A stretch of 64,000 bases of DNA from Candidatus Bodocaedibacter vickermanii (GCF_014896945.1 NZ_CP054719.1:791153-855152), one strand, 5' to 3'; counted from the first letter of the stretch, positions 27,515-36,799 are shown. A program made the numbers and translations. The notes: a model not told the origin generated them from the sequence alone.

Positions 27515-28036
27515 TTAAATACGTTTTGATATTTCAATGGCTGTACGCACACCCACTTTTATTACTTTCTTAAAAATCTGTTTAGCAATTGAGGGATCTT
27601 GATTATACTCCGCTGCCGCATCCCTATGATTACATTCATCTTCTCTAAATGTTTTTAACGTTTGAATCAAGTTTAATTCGTCAGGGTGATGTTGCTCTAG
27701 ATTTTTAATTTGCTCTGCATAATGTTCATCAATGACATCTTCAACGGCTTCCGTACATGCCATTGCGGCGTTTGTACCCAACACCGCCGATACTGCCCCC
27801 GCAGTTTTACCAGCCCATTTCCATACTGGCATTAACGCAGTGGGTCGCACCTGACGATCACGTATTAAGCTTTCAAAATAATTCAGATGCTGCATCTCTT
27901 GATCATACATGTGTTGGATTTCAGCTTTGATTGTTGGATCTTTAATCCATCGCAACTGACCTTCATAAATCCATTTTGCGCCAAGTTCACCTGCGTGATC
28001 AACTCGGATTATTTTACCCAGATCGCTTTTGCGCAT
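27515..28036 (-). CDS. coq7: Demethoxyubiquinone hydroxylase COQ7
   Basis: 173 residues, ferritin-like di-iron protein. Two metal-binding repeats are visible: DHAGELGA (Glu) with YDQEMQHLNYF (ExxH), and ACTEAVEDVIDEHY (Glu) with FREDECNHRDAA (ExxH). It adds the last hydroxyl of the ubiquinone ring, so aerobic respiration is implied. Its start overlaps dsbB by 23 bases. COQ7 rather than UbiF fits Alphaproteobacteria. Confidence 0.93.
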   Translation of the reverse strand: MRKSDLGKIIRVDHAGELGAKWIYEGQLRWIKDPTIKAEIQHMYDQEMQHLNYFESLIRDRQVRPTALMPVWKWAGKTAGAVSAVLGTNAAMACTEAVEDVIDEHYAEQIKNLEQHHPDELNLIQTLKTFREDECNHRDAAAEYNQDPSIAKQIFKKVIKVGVRTAIEISKRI

Positions 28037-28508
28037 ATATCACACCCCATACGTATACGATTAAGATACCACTTGCAAAAATCAAATGCCACTGTGCCAT
28101 CGACCATCCCCAACAGCTCCACGTTACTTTTACGCAGGATCGATGATTCATCAATGCCTGAAGCCCTTGTTGAACAGATCCTAACGCTCCAATTTTTGAA
28201 GCAGCACATTTAACATTTACATACCCCTTTTCAATCAATACATGGGTCAGCGGTAACATGGCATTGATCGCAAGAATAAAGGTATTGATACTATGTTGAA
28301 CGTGTTTTGATAATGGTTTGAATAACCAAATAAAATTTAATACACATAAAAAGACGTAAGGGTATCGTTGATAAATACACCACTCACAGGGCTTGATTCC
28401 CCAACCATACTCAGCGGAAAATACGAATCCCAATATCGCAGCACTTATCAGAAAAATCGTTAACGATTGAACTCTATATAAACCGAGCAAGGTAAATGGT
28501 CCCAACAA
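28014..28508 (-). CDS. dsbB: Disulfide bond oxidase DsbB
   Basis: 164 residues, four membrane helices. The first redox pair is in KPCEWCIYQRYPY (C41, C44), the CxxC-YQR signature of DsbB. A second pair is probably the Cys in YVNVKCAASKIG and the Cys in NHRSCVKVTW. It reoxidises DsbA and passes electrons to ubiquinone. No ATG exists near the start; TTG at 28508 or 28505 is used, inside the end of yqaA (35 bases of overlap), and its own end overlaps coq7 by 23 bases. Confidence 0.85.
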   Translation of the reverse strand: MLGPFTLLGLYRVQSLTIFLISAAILGFVFSAEYGWGIKPCEWCIYQRYPYVFLCVLNFIWLFKPLSKHVQHSINTFILAINAMLPLTHVLIEKGYVNVKCAASKIGALGSVQQGLQALMNHRSCVKVTWSCWGWSMAQWHLIFASGILIVYVWGVIYAQKRSG

Positions 28509-29040
28509 TCAATAACACACCACCAACCATTACATAGGTTAAATACCGTTCAATAAATTCTTTGATAGGTTCACCAAAATAATAAATTAATCCGGCTAAC
28601 ATAAAGAATCTAGACGCTCTGGCAATGCACGATGCAATCATAAATAATCCAAAATTATAATGAGCAAGCCCACTTGCAATCGCAACCACTTTATATGGAA
28701 TCGGCAAAAACCCTTTTATTGAGATCAGCAAAAAACCCCACTGACTAAATTTTTCTTGATACGAAACCAAGGCTTCTTCTGTAACTAAATAATGCCCAAC
28801 AATATCATACAACCCATACCCGATCCAGTATCCAAGAATTCCACCGATAACCGATGCCGCAATACACACACCTGCCATATGCAAAGCTTTAGATCGATTT
28901 CCAATCATCATCGGTACCAATAAAACATCAGGAGGAATAGGAGAAATCGAACTTTCTAAAAAGGCAATTACACCCAATATCCACATTGCATATCGGTGTT
29001 CCGCATACCCAAGTATTTGATTATATACGCGTTGAAACAT
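28474..29040 (-). CDS. DedA-family membrane protein (YqaA-like)
   Basis: 188 residues, SNARE-associated/VTT domain. It shows FLESSISPIPPDVLLVPMMIGNR (the acidic/proline re-entrant motif), GGILGYWIGYGLYD, and KGFLPIPYKVVAIASGLAHYN, diagnostic for the YqaA branch. These proteins are thought to help lipid carriers flip across the inner membrane. Its ATG overlaps the stop of the small lipoprotein gene by one base, placing it in the lspA-lipoprotein-yqaA-dsbB-coq7 operon. Confidence 0.88.
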   Translation of the reverse strand: MFQRVYNQILGYAEHRYAMWILGVIAFLESSISPIPPDVLLVPMMIGNRSKALHMAGVCIAASVIGGILGYWIGYGLYDIVGHYLVTEEALVSYQEKFSQWGFLLISIKGFLPIPYKVVAIASGLAHYNFGLFMIASCIARASRFFMLAGLIYYFGEPIKEFIERYLTYVMVGGVLLIVGTIYLARFI

Positions 29041-29219
29041 TATTTTTCTGACACCGTGTCCGATTGATTCGCTTGTCGATCCGCCTCATCTAATATTTTA
29101 GCTTTCATAAACGATGGTCGGGTCAACGTATTGCTTTCATCACGAACTGCTTCTGGCGCGATCCCTGAACAACCTGCCAATACCATCATCAATGGTAACA
29201 TTAAGTATGTATTCTTCAT
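29040..29219 (-). CDS. Small lipoprotein (59 residues)
   Basis: Begins MKNTYLMLPLMMVLAGC: a short signal with a clean lipobox LAGC (Cys 17), then a hydrophilic 42-residue tail with PEAVRDESNTLTRPSF and an Asp/Glu-rich end. It overlaps lspA by ATGA at its start and yqaA by one base at its end, so it is an expressed part of the operon. In other alphaproteobacteria a DUF3035 lipoprotein often follows lspA; this one is much shorter and may be a reduced form. Function unknown. Confidence 0.85.
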   Translation of the reverse strand: MKNTYLMLPLMMVLAGCSGIAPEAVRDESNTLTRPSFMKAKILDEADRQANQSDTVSEK

Positions 29220-29698
29220 TTATTTTCAGTCCTTTTTTCAATCAGTGCATCCAGTATGATTAACCCTGCACCACAACTTACAAATATATCAGCAACATTA
29301 AATACATAGAAATAGTATTTTTCAAACCAATGCACGCTGATGAAATCCACCACATACCCATGCATGAATCGATCAATCACGTTACCGATCGCACCCGATA
29401 TCATGAATACAAACGCTAACTGCGGAATCATGCGCGGAGTCTTTATTATCATATACACCAAAAATGTGATGATAGATAGGCTCAACACGCCATAAAACCA
29501 AGGGCCCAAATTGAACGCGCTCAACATGCCAAAACTAACCCCCATGTTATGAGTTCGCACAATCGACAACACCGGCAACCAATGCTGAAAATCATCTGAA
29601 CTGTGAATGTGATCCAGAATCAACATCTTTGTCCATTGATCCAACATCACCCCCACCAGGATGATCAGGCTATAAATTAAATATCGTGGTTTCATCAT
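29216..29698 (-). CDS. lspA: Lipoprotein signal peptidase LspA
   Basis: 160 residues, four membrane helices, aspartic protease. Catalytic Asp motifs GAIGNVIDRFMHGYVVDFI and YFYVFNVADIFVSCGA are intact. It cuts the signal peptide after Lgt has lipidated the cysteine. Two consecutive ATGs at 29698 and 29695. First gene of a tightly overlapping operon whose second gene is itself a lipoprotein. Confidence 0.97.
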   Translation of the reverse strand: MMKPRYLIYSLIILVGVMLDQWTKMLILDHIHSSDDFQHWLPVLSIVRTHNMGVSFGMLSAFNLGPWFYGVLSLSIITFLVYMIIKTPRMIPQLAFVFMISGAIGNVIDRFMHGYVVDFISVHWFEKYYFYVFNVADIFVSCGAGLIILDALIEKRTENK

Positions 29699-29709
29699 GT
29701 ATTCTCGTA

Positions 29710-30231
29710 TTAAGTTAATATATGCAATCCAGCCCGCTTTACAATGTCTTCAAATTCATCTTTTTGAAAATATTGTGGGTTTGCATGAACCACGTGAGTT
29801 AGATCAAAGTTACCAGATACCATCACACCCAAACTTGGCACAATATAATCATGAAATTCATTTTCTTCTCGAATATCATATAAATAGTAACGTTGATATT
29901 CTTTGTGAAACTTCAATTTTAATAAGTGTTTACCTTCACAAAGAACATGGACACCTTTTTTATACAAAGCCTCATAAAACCCTGCAAACCTATTTTCATA
30001 TTCTTGATAGATTTCCCAGTTTGGGTTATTGCGCTTAGATTGTCCCCTAACATCAACGGCAGACATCACTTGTTCGCAAACCTCATCTTCTGTTAACCAA
30101 TGATCAAATACGGATACAAAAAAAGTAGTATAAAACTTTTTAAAATTTTCTTGTTCCCAAATATGTTCATATGAATAATGTGGAAACATTTCAACCAGAT
30201 CTGTATTTGCAAAAAGCTTTTTTCGCCCCAT
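29710..30231 (-). CDS. Unknown soluble protein
   Basis: 173 residues, not recognised. It is rich in aromatic residues and charged, with no signal peptide or membrane helix. A Cys-His pair occurs in VLCEGKHLLKLKFHKEYQRYY, but no catalytic pattern is clear. It sits just upstream of lspA (11 bases) and could be cotranscribed. Start ATG at 30231 with a purine-rich stretch upstream. Codon use looks like its neighbours. Confidence 0.65.
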   Translation of the reverse strand: MGRKKLFANTDLVEMFPHYSYEHIWEQENFKKFYTTFFVSVFDHWLTEDEVCEQVMSAVDVRGQSKRNNPNWEIYQEYENRFAGFYEALYKKGVHVLCEGKHLLKLKFHKEYQRYYLYDIREENEFHDYIVPSLGVMVSGNFDLTHVVHANPQYFQKDEFEDIVKRAGLHILT

Positions 30232-30249
30232 TCAAAAAATCTTTCTCTC

Positions 30250-30479
30250 GTTCATCATTTATTAACGTTTGTGCGATATAGTACCTTTAGTGCACATACA
30301 TTTTTATTTTTCGCCCTCAGTTTCGTGAAGAAATGACGGAAAACTTCGTCTATTTCTTCTCCGATCTCTAAGATGGGCGTTGTCCCCCCACCCGAAGTTC
30401 ACTGAGGGTGACAGGGTGGGGGGTGGCGCGAAAAAAAATTTAAAAAATTATTAACCTTTATTAATTCCAGGTTAACGCA
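30250..30479 (+). repeat. Structured 230-bp repeat, copy B
   Basis: Subfamily 1 with copy A. GAAGAAAT and ATTTCTTC pair perfectly outside GACGGA/TTCGTC (loop AAAC), enclosed by CGCCC/GGGCG; then CCCCCCACCC/GGGTGGGGGG with inner TCAC/GTGA. It ends 3 bases before the ileS stop codon, so any transcript of ileS runs through its complement. Confidence 0.9.
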
Positions 30480-30482
30480 ACG

Positions 30483-33242
30483 TTAATTTCCCGCAACCGC
30501 CTTCACTGCCTCATCACATCGGGTACACACAGGGTTCGCCTCAGTTACCTCTGGCATCACCTTCCAGCACCGTTCACATTTTGCACCGCTTGCTAATTGA
30601 ACATCGACCAATACCTCTGATCCTTTAACAACAGTCACAGCCGACGTAATACACACCTCTGCCCAATCAATATTCATATGGGTTGTCGTTGGCAACGTCA
30701 ACGTTACCGCTGCTTGCAAACTGGATCCGATAAATTTCTCGGCGCGCTTTAATTCTAACGCTGCGGTAATTTGGCTTCGAATGTCAAAGATCTCAGCCAT
30801 TGTTTTTGCAAGATGGTCATTCAACCACGTTGTGGGAATCGCCACAAACGTTTCCAAATGAATACTGTCACGATCCGGGTAACGCTCTAGATATGCTTCT
30901 TCTGCTGTAAAGCTTAACACGGGCGCTAACCAACGCGTGATCGTATCAAACAAAATATCCATCACGGTGCGAACAGATCTGCGTTTTAACCCTTTTGGAT
31001 CATCGCAATACAAACAATCTTTACGAATATCAAAATACACCGACGATAATTCTGACGAACAAAACGTATGCAGTTCTGCATAGAACGTTTTGAAATCATA
31101 GGTTTCAAGACACTTTTTCCGAACAGCATCTAATTCTGCCAATCGATGCAAGACCCACTTTTCCAAATCTGGCAGTTGCGCATAGTCAACCTTTTCATCG
31201 TCAGAAAAGCCGTCCAAGGCTCCCAACAAATATCGCAAGATATTTCGGAATCTACGATAGATATCTTGCTGATGTTGTAAGATCGATTTACCGATTCGGA
31301 TATCGTCAAAGTAATCAGAACTTATCACCCACAGGCGCAAGATATCCGCCCCCAAATCTTTGATAACATCCGCAGGCGACACAACATTGCCCAATGATTT
31401 AGACATTTTATAGCCTTTTTCATCCAACACAAATCCATGGGTCACCACTGCTTTGTACGGTGCAATCCCTCGGGTACCACATGATTCCAACAACGATGAT
31501 TGAAACCATCCACGATGTTGGTCAGATCCTTCTAAATACACATCCGCTGGCCAGTGAACATCGGGGTTATTCTCTAACGTAAACACATGCGTTGTTCCGC
31601 TATCAAACCAAACGTCCACGACATCTTTGATTTTTTGATACTCATCCGCAGGATACAAACCATCTAAGAAAAATGCATTGTCTTTTTCAAACCAAGCATC
31701 TGCCCCCTCTGCACGAAATGCTTCAACAATACGATGTTGAACGCGTTCATCTTTCAAGATTTCATTGGTTTCTTTATGAACAAAAATGGGCAATGGAACA
31801 CCCCATGTCCGTTGACGCGACACACACCAATCAGGGCGACCGTCAACCATGCTGCCAATACGATTTTTTCCTGCCGCAGGATACCATTGAACATCATCAA
31901 TTGCTTTCAACGCTTTGTTGCGCAGATCATTCATCTCCATCCCAATAAACCACTGGGGTGTTGTACGGTAAATTAATGGAGCTTTTGATCGCCAAGAGTG
32001 CGGATAACTGTGCTTAATTTTTCCAGCCGCTAACAAACAATCTACGGCTTTGATTGCATCCATCACAGGCTCATTTGCCTTAAATATGTGCAGTCCCGCA
32101 AACATCGGAACTTGTGGGCGATACACCCCATCATCTTGAATTAAATCTGGAATTTCCAATCCAAACGCTTTACCTAATGCAAAGTCTTCCACACCATGAG
32201 ACGGCGCCGTGTGTACCAATCCTGTACCCGCATCAGTGCTAACATGATCACCCGGCAACATGGGAACATCAAACTCATACCCCTGACCTGCTAATGGATG
32301 TGCACACACAGATCCTTTTAACTCAGATCCCATCAGGGATGCCACCACCGTATGTTCAGCAATTCCAACTGCAGAACACACCGCAGCCACCAAGTCTTCG
32401 GCTATGATTAATCGATCCCCTTGCAATGCATAGCTTTGCATATGTGACGACTCCATCACCGCATCCACACGTACAACTGCATATCGAACATCTTCGCCAT
32501 AAGCAACCGCTCTGTTCGCAGGCAATGTCCATGGCGTCGTTGTCCAAATCACTGCATATGCATCATTTAGCACATCGATGCTTGCCGATTTAACCGGAAA
32601 CTTAACATAAATAGATGGTGATGTTTTATCTTGATACTCAACCTCTGCTTCAGCCAATGCGGTCTTTTCAACCACCGACCACATCACCGGACGGAATCCA
32701 CGATACAAACTGCCATTCATCAAAAACTTTGAAAGCTCTGATGCAATCACGGCTTCATTTTCAAACTTCATGGTCGTATATGGATTTTCCCAATCACCCA
32801 ACACACCCAATCGCTGAATTTCTTCTTTTTGAATATCAACCCATTTAGCTGCAAACGTACGACATTGGTTTCTAAATTCAATCACATCCACCGTGTCTTT
32901 AGACTTTCCATGGGCGCGATACTCTTCCTCAATCTTCCACTCAATCGGCAATCCATGACAATCCCAACCTGGAATAAACACACAATCTTTTCCCTGCATT
33001 TGTTGTGACCGAATCACCACATCTTTTAAGATTCGATTCAACGCATGACCAATATGAATATGTCCATTGGCATAAGGGGGACCATCATGCAGCACAAATT
33101 TTGGACGCCCTTTAAACGCCTTGCGTTGCAATTTATACAGATCCAACTGCTTCCATCGTTCTAAAATTCTGGGCTCTTTATCCGGCAATCCTGCCTTCAT
33201 CGGAAAATTAGTTTTGGGTAAAAAGATTGTGTCTTTAAACAT
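30483..33242 (-). CDS. ileS: Isoleucyl-tRNA synthetase
   Basis: 919 residues, class I. HIGH motif in PPYANGHIHIGHAL near residue 60, editing domain with TTPWTLPANRA, KMSKS in YKMSKSLGN, anticodon-binding domain, and a C-terminal zinc module CERCWKVMPEVTEANPVCTRC-type with four Cys. This is the bacterial (type 1) architecture that is naturally mupirocin-sensitive. It starts 3 bases after aspS. The structured repeat copy B lies immediately after its stop. Confidence 0.98.
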   Translation of the reverse strand: MFKDTIFLPKTNFPMKAGLPDKEPRILERWKQLDLYKLQRKAFKGRPKFVLHDGPPYANGHIHIGHALNRILKDVVIRSQQMQGKDCVFIPGWDCHGLPIEWKIEEEYRAHGKSKDTVDVIEFRNQCRTFAAKWVDIQKEEIQRLGVLGDWENPYTTMKFENEAVIASELSKFLMNGSLYRGFRPVMWSVVEKTALAEAEVEYQDKTSPSIYVKFPVKSASIDVLNDAYAVIWTTTPWTLPANRAVAYGEDVRYAVVRVDAVMESSHMQSYALQGDRLIIAEDLVAAVCSAVGIAEHTVVASLMGSELKGSVCAHPLAGQGYEFDVPMLPGDHVSTDAGTGLVHTAPSHGVEDFALGKAFGLEIPDLIQDDGVYRPQVPMFAGLHIFKANEPVMDAIKAVDCLLAAGKIKHSYPHSWRSKAPLIYRTTPQWFIGMEMNDLRNKALKAIDDVQWYPAAGKNRIGSMVDGRPDWCVSRQRTWGVPLPIFVHKETNEILKDERVQHRIVEAFRAEGADAWFEKDNAFFLDGLYPADEYQKIKDVVDVWFDSGTTHVFTLENNPDVHWPADVYLEGSDQHRGWFQSSLLESCGTRGIAPYKAVVTHGFVLDEKGYKMSKSLGNVVSPADVIKDLGADILRLWVISSDYFDDIRIGKSILQHQQDIYRRFRNILRYLLGALDGFSDDEKVDYAQLPDLEKWVLHRLAELDAVRKKCLETYDFKTFYAELHTFCSSELSSVYFDIRKDCLYCDDPKGLKRRSVRTVMDILFDTITRWLAPVLSFTAEEAYLERYPDRDSIHLETFVAIPTTWLNDHLAKTMAEIFDIRSQITAALELKRAEKFIGSSLQAAVTLTLPTTTHMNIDWAEVCITSAVTVVKGSEVLVDVQLASGAKCERCWKVMPEVTEANPVCTRCDEAVKAVAGN

Positions 33243-33245
33243 GCT

Positions 33246-35036
33246 TTACGCCTTTTCAACTTTTTGTGGGGGCAACTTAATCTGTAAATGCAACTCTTTC
33301 AAATGAGCTTCACTCACCGTTGACGGAGCATTCATCAATAAATCTTGAGCCTGTTGGTTCAACGGGAAAATCACAACCTCACGAATGTTGGGCTCATCCG
33401 CCAACAACATCACCATACGATCAATCCCAGGCGCAGATCCACCATGGGGTGGCGCTCCAAATTGGAAGGCTCGCAACATGCCACCAAACTGATCTTCAAC
33501 ATCCTGTTTTGTATATCCTGCAATTTCAAACGCCTTGTACATTACCTCGGGCAAATGGTTACGAATCGCACCGCTGGACAGCTCCACACCATTACACACG
33601 ATGTCATATTGATACGCTTTAATATCCAATGGATTCTCGTTCTCCAACGCCGCCAACCCACCTTGAGGCATCGAAAATGGATTATGAGAAAAGTCAATTC
33701 TTCCAGTTTCTTCATCACGTTCGTACATTGGGAAATCAACAACCCAACAGAACTTGAATACATTCTTCTCTAACAAGTCTAATTCATCAGCCATCTTTGT
33801 TCTCACAAATCCAGCCAACTTTTGAGCCGTCAATTTCTTGTCGCAAACAAAGAACACACCATATCCATCTTGTGCTCCTGTAATCGCCTGCAGACGCGCC
33901 AAACGATCACCATTCAAAAACTTCGCAATGGGTCCTTTGGCTTCACCGTTATCAAACAGTACATACCCCAAACCACCGCCACCTGCTTCACGAACCATTT
34001 CATTTAGCTTATCAAAGAAACTGCGCGGTCTATCTGCAACGCCAGGAACAGGAATAGCACGAACCGTCTGACCATTCTCCAACGCCTTAGCAAACAATCC
34101 AAAATCAGATCCGCGGAAAATTTCATCCGCATCATAGATCAATAATGGGTTTCGTAAATCGGGTTTATCCGATCCATATTTATTCATCGCCTCATCAAAT
34201 TTAATACGTGGGAATGGCGCTGATGTTACTTCTTTACCATTTGCAAATTCTGCAAACACACCCGACAACAATGTTTCAAGAACGGCAAACACATCTTCCT
34301 GGGTCACAAACGACATTTCCAAGTCCAGCTGATAAAACTCACCTGGCGAACGATCCGCCCTGGCATCTTCATCTCTAAAACATGGAGCAATTTGGAAATA
34401 ACGATCAAACCCCGCAACCATCAACAATTGCTTAAACTGTTGAGGCGCCTGTGGCAACGCATAAAAACATCCAGGATGCACACGGCTTGGAACCAAAAAA
34501 TCGCGCGCGCCTTCAGGAGATGATGCCGTCAATATTGGCGTCTGATATTCCAAAAATCCCAAATCCGTCATACGACGTCGAATGCTGGAAATCACCCGAC
34601 TGCGCAACACGATATTTTTATGCATACGTTCGCGACGCAAATCCAAGAATCGATATTTTAACCTCGTCTCTTCCGGACAATCTTTATCCAAATTCACTTG
34701 TAATGGCAACGGAGCCGCTTCGGACAATACCGTAATTTCTTCAACCACCAGCTCAATCTCACCCGTACCAATTTTAGAATTAATCGCCTCATCTTCGCGA
34801 ACAACAACGGTACCCACAACTGAAATCACACTTTCCAACGGCATATCGTCTGCTATTGAAATACACTTGCTGTCACGATCCACCACACATTGGGTAATTC
34901 CATAATGATCTCGCAAATCAATAAAAATCAAATTACTATGGTCTCGTTTTCGATTAATCCATCCTGACAGCTTAACTTTATTGCCAACGTTTTCGCGGCG
35001 TAATTCGTTACATGTATGTGTGCGATATGTATGCAT
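33246..35036 (-). CDS. aspS: Aspartyl-tRNA synthetase
   Basis: 596 residues, bacterial type: N-terminal OB fold ([23 protein letters not shown]), class II core with [13 protein letters not shown] and [24 protein letters not shown], the bacterial GAD insertion (about 280-420), and motif 3 [13 protein letters not shown]. In this class the enzyme usually also charges tRNA-Asn and works with GatCAB. AGGA lies 9 bases before the ATG. It heads the aspS-ileS pair and is transcribed away from the repeat block. Confidence 0.97.
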   Translation of the reverse strand: MHTYRTHTCNELRRENVGNKVKLSGWINRKRDHSNLIFIDLRDHYGITQCVVDRDSKCISIADDMPLESVISVVGTVVVREDEAINSKIGTGEIELVVEEITVLSEAAPLPLQVNLDKDCPEETRLKYRFLDLRRERMHKNIVLRSRVISSIRRRMTDLGFLEYQTPILTASSPEGARDFLVPSRVHPGCFYALPQAPQQFKQLLMVAGFDRYFQIAPCFRDEDARADRSPGEFYQLDLEMSFVTQEDVFAVLETLLSGVFAEFANGKEVTSAPFPRIKFDEAMNKYGSDKPDLRNPLLIYDADEIFRGSDFGLFAKALENGQTVRAIPVPGVADRPRSFFDKLNEMVREAGGGGLGYVLFDNGEAKGPIAKFLNGDRLARLQAITGAQDGYGVFFVCDKKLTAQKLAGFVRTKMADELDLLEKNVFKFCWVVDFPMYERDEETGRIDFSHNPFSMPQGGLAALENENPLDIKAYQYDIVCNGVELSSGAIRNHLPEVMYKAFEIAGYTKQDVEDQFGGMLRAFQFGAPPHGGSAPGIDRMVMLLADEPNIREVVIFPLNQQAQDLLMNAPSTVSEAHLKELHLQIKLPPQKVEKA

Positions 35037-35564
35037 CGTTTGATATCCTAGATCTTGAATTTATTTGATTGAAAGATACACCGTCTAGCCCAGATAGGCA
35101 AGAATCAAAGTAAAAACACTCTAAACTTCGCACGATATACTAGATAAAAGATAGCCGTATTTTAAGATTAAGTAATTTTGAATTCTGTAATATAGCTAAA
35201 CATCTATAAATCCTCTACGCCTTCTAAAGAAAATGCCTAATCCAATCAAAGAAAACTAGCGTTTTGACCCGCATCAGTTTTCGTTGGGTTTGGTTATATA
35301 GCCAGACGCATATAAATCAGAGATGAGTTGCGCACATATTAGGGGATGTCCGCAAAAGTTATTCACACCCGTTTATATAATATTAGCTATATATCATATT
35401 TTATATAAAGTGGTTAGATGCGCTTAAGTGAGTAACCTTGAAATCATTAGATTATTTAATAATCCAATTCGCTAAAGCATAGCCGTTTTATTTGCGGCTA
35501 GCTATACAACATGAAGGGTCGAGTTTTTTAAGTTTCATCCTCCCTCTCAAGCAACGTGATGCTA

Positions 35565-35579
35565 GCAACCTGAGGTTGC
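35565..35579. repeat. Stem-TGA-stem palindrome (GCAACC/GGTTGC)
   Basis: GCAACCTGAGGTTGC, perfect 6-bp stem with loop TGA. Same design as the palindromes at 35732, 36039, 36414, 36836 and 37091, with different arm bases. Confidence 0.8.
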
Positions 35580-35679
35580 ATCCCATAGGTTAAGATCCGA
35601 TGTGATCTGACACGGATTACAACCAACCAACACATTACCTTGCAGATCTCGCCCACTCATTCGCACCAACCTCTGCTTC

Positions 35680-35760
35680 TATGCGGCTCAAGCAAATCGC
35701 AACGCGATTTGATAGCGGCAATGCCGTTGCACCAGCGTGACGCTGGACCCGTTAAGTTTG
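35680..35760 (+). repeat. Modular palindrome array, copy 1
   Basis: CTTCTATGCGGCTCAAG, then CAAATCGC/GCGATTTG (loop AAC), then ATAGCGGCAA, then a CGGC/GCCG hairpin, then CCAGCGTGACGCTGG (35732-35746). Almost identical to 35979-36065 through the GCGGCAA, after which the two diverge while still forming stems. Confidence 0.85.
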
Positions 35761-35978
35761 TCTGTTTCAAAACATTGATATTTTAAACTGCTGACAGGCT
35801 GCTTCTTAGAACATGTGCCCAACCACATCGGATCTAACACCCTATGGGCGCAGAGTCACACTGCTCGGATTCAACCTAATGGATGCAACGCCACGTTACC
35901 AACGACAACAATCTAATGCCTTGGAGATCTCTCCCAGCACATCCACCAGCTGTATCAACCCTTCGATTCGTGCCAACA

Positions 35979-36065
35979 TCTGCTTCTATGCGGCTCAAGC
36001 AAATCGCAACGCGATTTGATAGCGGCAACCTGCGGTTGGCAGCGTGACGCTGCACCCAATAAGTT
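35979..36065 (+). repeat. Modular palindrome array, copy 2
   Basis: Same order as copy 1: CTTCTATGCGGCTCAAG, CAAATCGC/GCGATTTG (loop AAC), ATAGCGGCAA, then a CAACC/GGTTG hairpin instead of CGGC/GCCG, then GCAGCGTGACGCTGC (36039-36053), where the outer pair is G-C instead of C-G. Confidence 0.85.
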
Positions 36066-36153
36066 TACCTATTTGAAACTATTGATTTTTTGAACACATG
36101 TAATATTGCTTCTTAGCACACGAGCTTAATCACACCCGATCTTACCAACGGGT

Positions 36154-36170
36154 CCAGGGATCATCCCTGG
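36154..36170. repeat. CCAGGGATCATCCCTGG box, copy 2
   Basis: Near-palindrome with 7-bp arms, flanked by CGGGT and CGGCACG, as in the copies at 2686 and 37073. Confidence 0.8.
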
Positions 36171-36182
36171 CGGCACGCAGCC

Positions 36183-36410
36183 GTTAATCCGGGGTTAATA
36201 AAGGTTAATATTTAGTTAACACGATTTTTTTACCACCCCCCGCCCCAGTCACCCTCAGTGACCTTCGGGTGGGGGGACAAAACCCACTCCCTAAATCGAG
36301 ACTAAATAGACGAAACGATCCGTCATTTTTTCTCGAAACGGTGGGCAAAAATAATAATGTATGAGCGCTCTAAACTTACAATACCTCACAAACGTTAACA
36401 AAAGATTGAC
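36183..36410 (-). repeat. Structured 230-bp repeat, copy C
   Basis: Subfamily 2, inverted relative to copy D (40441-40669) and very similar to it. On the minus strand: GTTAACGTTTGTGAGG, GCCCAC/GTGGGT, TCGAGA/TCTCGA, GACGGA/TTCGTC (loop TCGT), the CCCCCCACCC...GGGGCGGGGGG arms with inner GGTCAC/GTGACT, then TTAACCTTTATTAACC. Confidence 0.9.
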
Positions 36411-36413
36411 AAA

Positions 36414-36428
36414 CCAGCGTGACGCTGG
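36414..36428. repeat. Stem-TGA-stem palindrome (CCAGCG/CGCTGG)
   Basis: CCAGCGTGACGCTGG four bases from the end of repeat copy C, followed by ACTCAATAGATTAAAT and a degenerate ATCCGATA...TACGAAT unit, the same companion sequence as at 2580. Confidence 0.8.
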
Positions 36429-36480
36429 ACTCAATAGATTAAATAGATCCGATATACTTCGATACGAATTGCAAAAACTA

Positions 36481-36508
36481 TTGACAATCCAAACTTTTTA
36501 TCTATACT
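36481..36508 (+). promoter_or_regulatory. Strong sigma70-like promoter inside the repeat block
   Basis: TTGACA (36481-36486, perfect), 16 bases, TATACT (36503-36508). Directly followed by a terminator at 36528-36558, so the product would be very short. Confidence 0.6.
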
Positions 36509-36514
36509 AATAGA

Positions 36515-36558
36515 TAGAATTGCGAAGAGGCTACCCAAAAACCTAGGTAGCCTTTTTT
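36515..36558 (+). ncRNA. Possible very short RNA or attenuated leader
   Basis: Expected transcript from the promoter at 36481-36508 to the T-tract at 36553-36558: about 45 bases, of which the last 30 are the terminator hairpin. It may be a small RNA, a leader with premature termination, or a relic. No known RNA family is recognised. Confidence 0.3.
36528..36558 (+). terminator. Rho-independent terminator
   Basis: AGGCTACC and GGTAGCCT form a perfect 8-bp stem, followed by six T. Stands about 20 bases behind the -10 box of the preceding promoter. Confidence 0.8.
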
Positions 36559-36768
36559 CGTTCTACGTCTTTGAATTTCTCAGCCAAATGATCCCTAAAA
36601 AGATCCATGACGAAGCTTTGGTTGAACCACTCAAAGACGAAACGCCGAACCGAATCCCCAGTACAGGCGCTCCACTACCCGATCAGTAGACACAGCCCTG
36701 TAAACAACCCCTAGAGCCGACGGGCTCGTAAAACACCGACTTTGTATTTTATACTAAAGTCCGCCTTT

Positions 36769-36799
36769 CCCCATTCGTGTAAGAAATGGGGTTCTTTTT
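36769..36799 (+). terminator. Rho-independent terminator
   Basis: CCCCATT and AATGGGG form a perfect 7-bp stem followed by TTCTTTTT. A TATACT box lies just upstream (36750-36755) but without a clear -35. No gene precedes it. Confidence 0.6.

Noticed and set aside
35813..36019. Open frame of 68 codons in the repeat block
   Set aside because: It consists of palindromic repeat sequence and has no ribosome site or family pattern.
36560..36745. tmRNA, SRP RNA or RNase P RNA
   Set aside because: None of the conserved cores (tag reading frame, GGAAGGAAGCAG-type loop, P4 helix) is visible.
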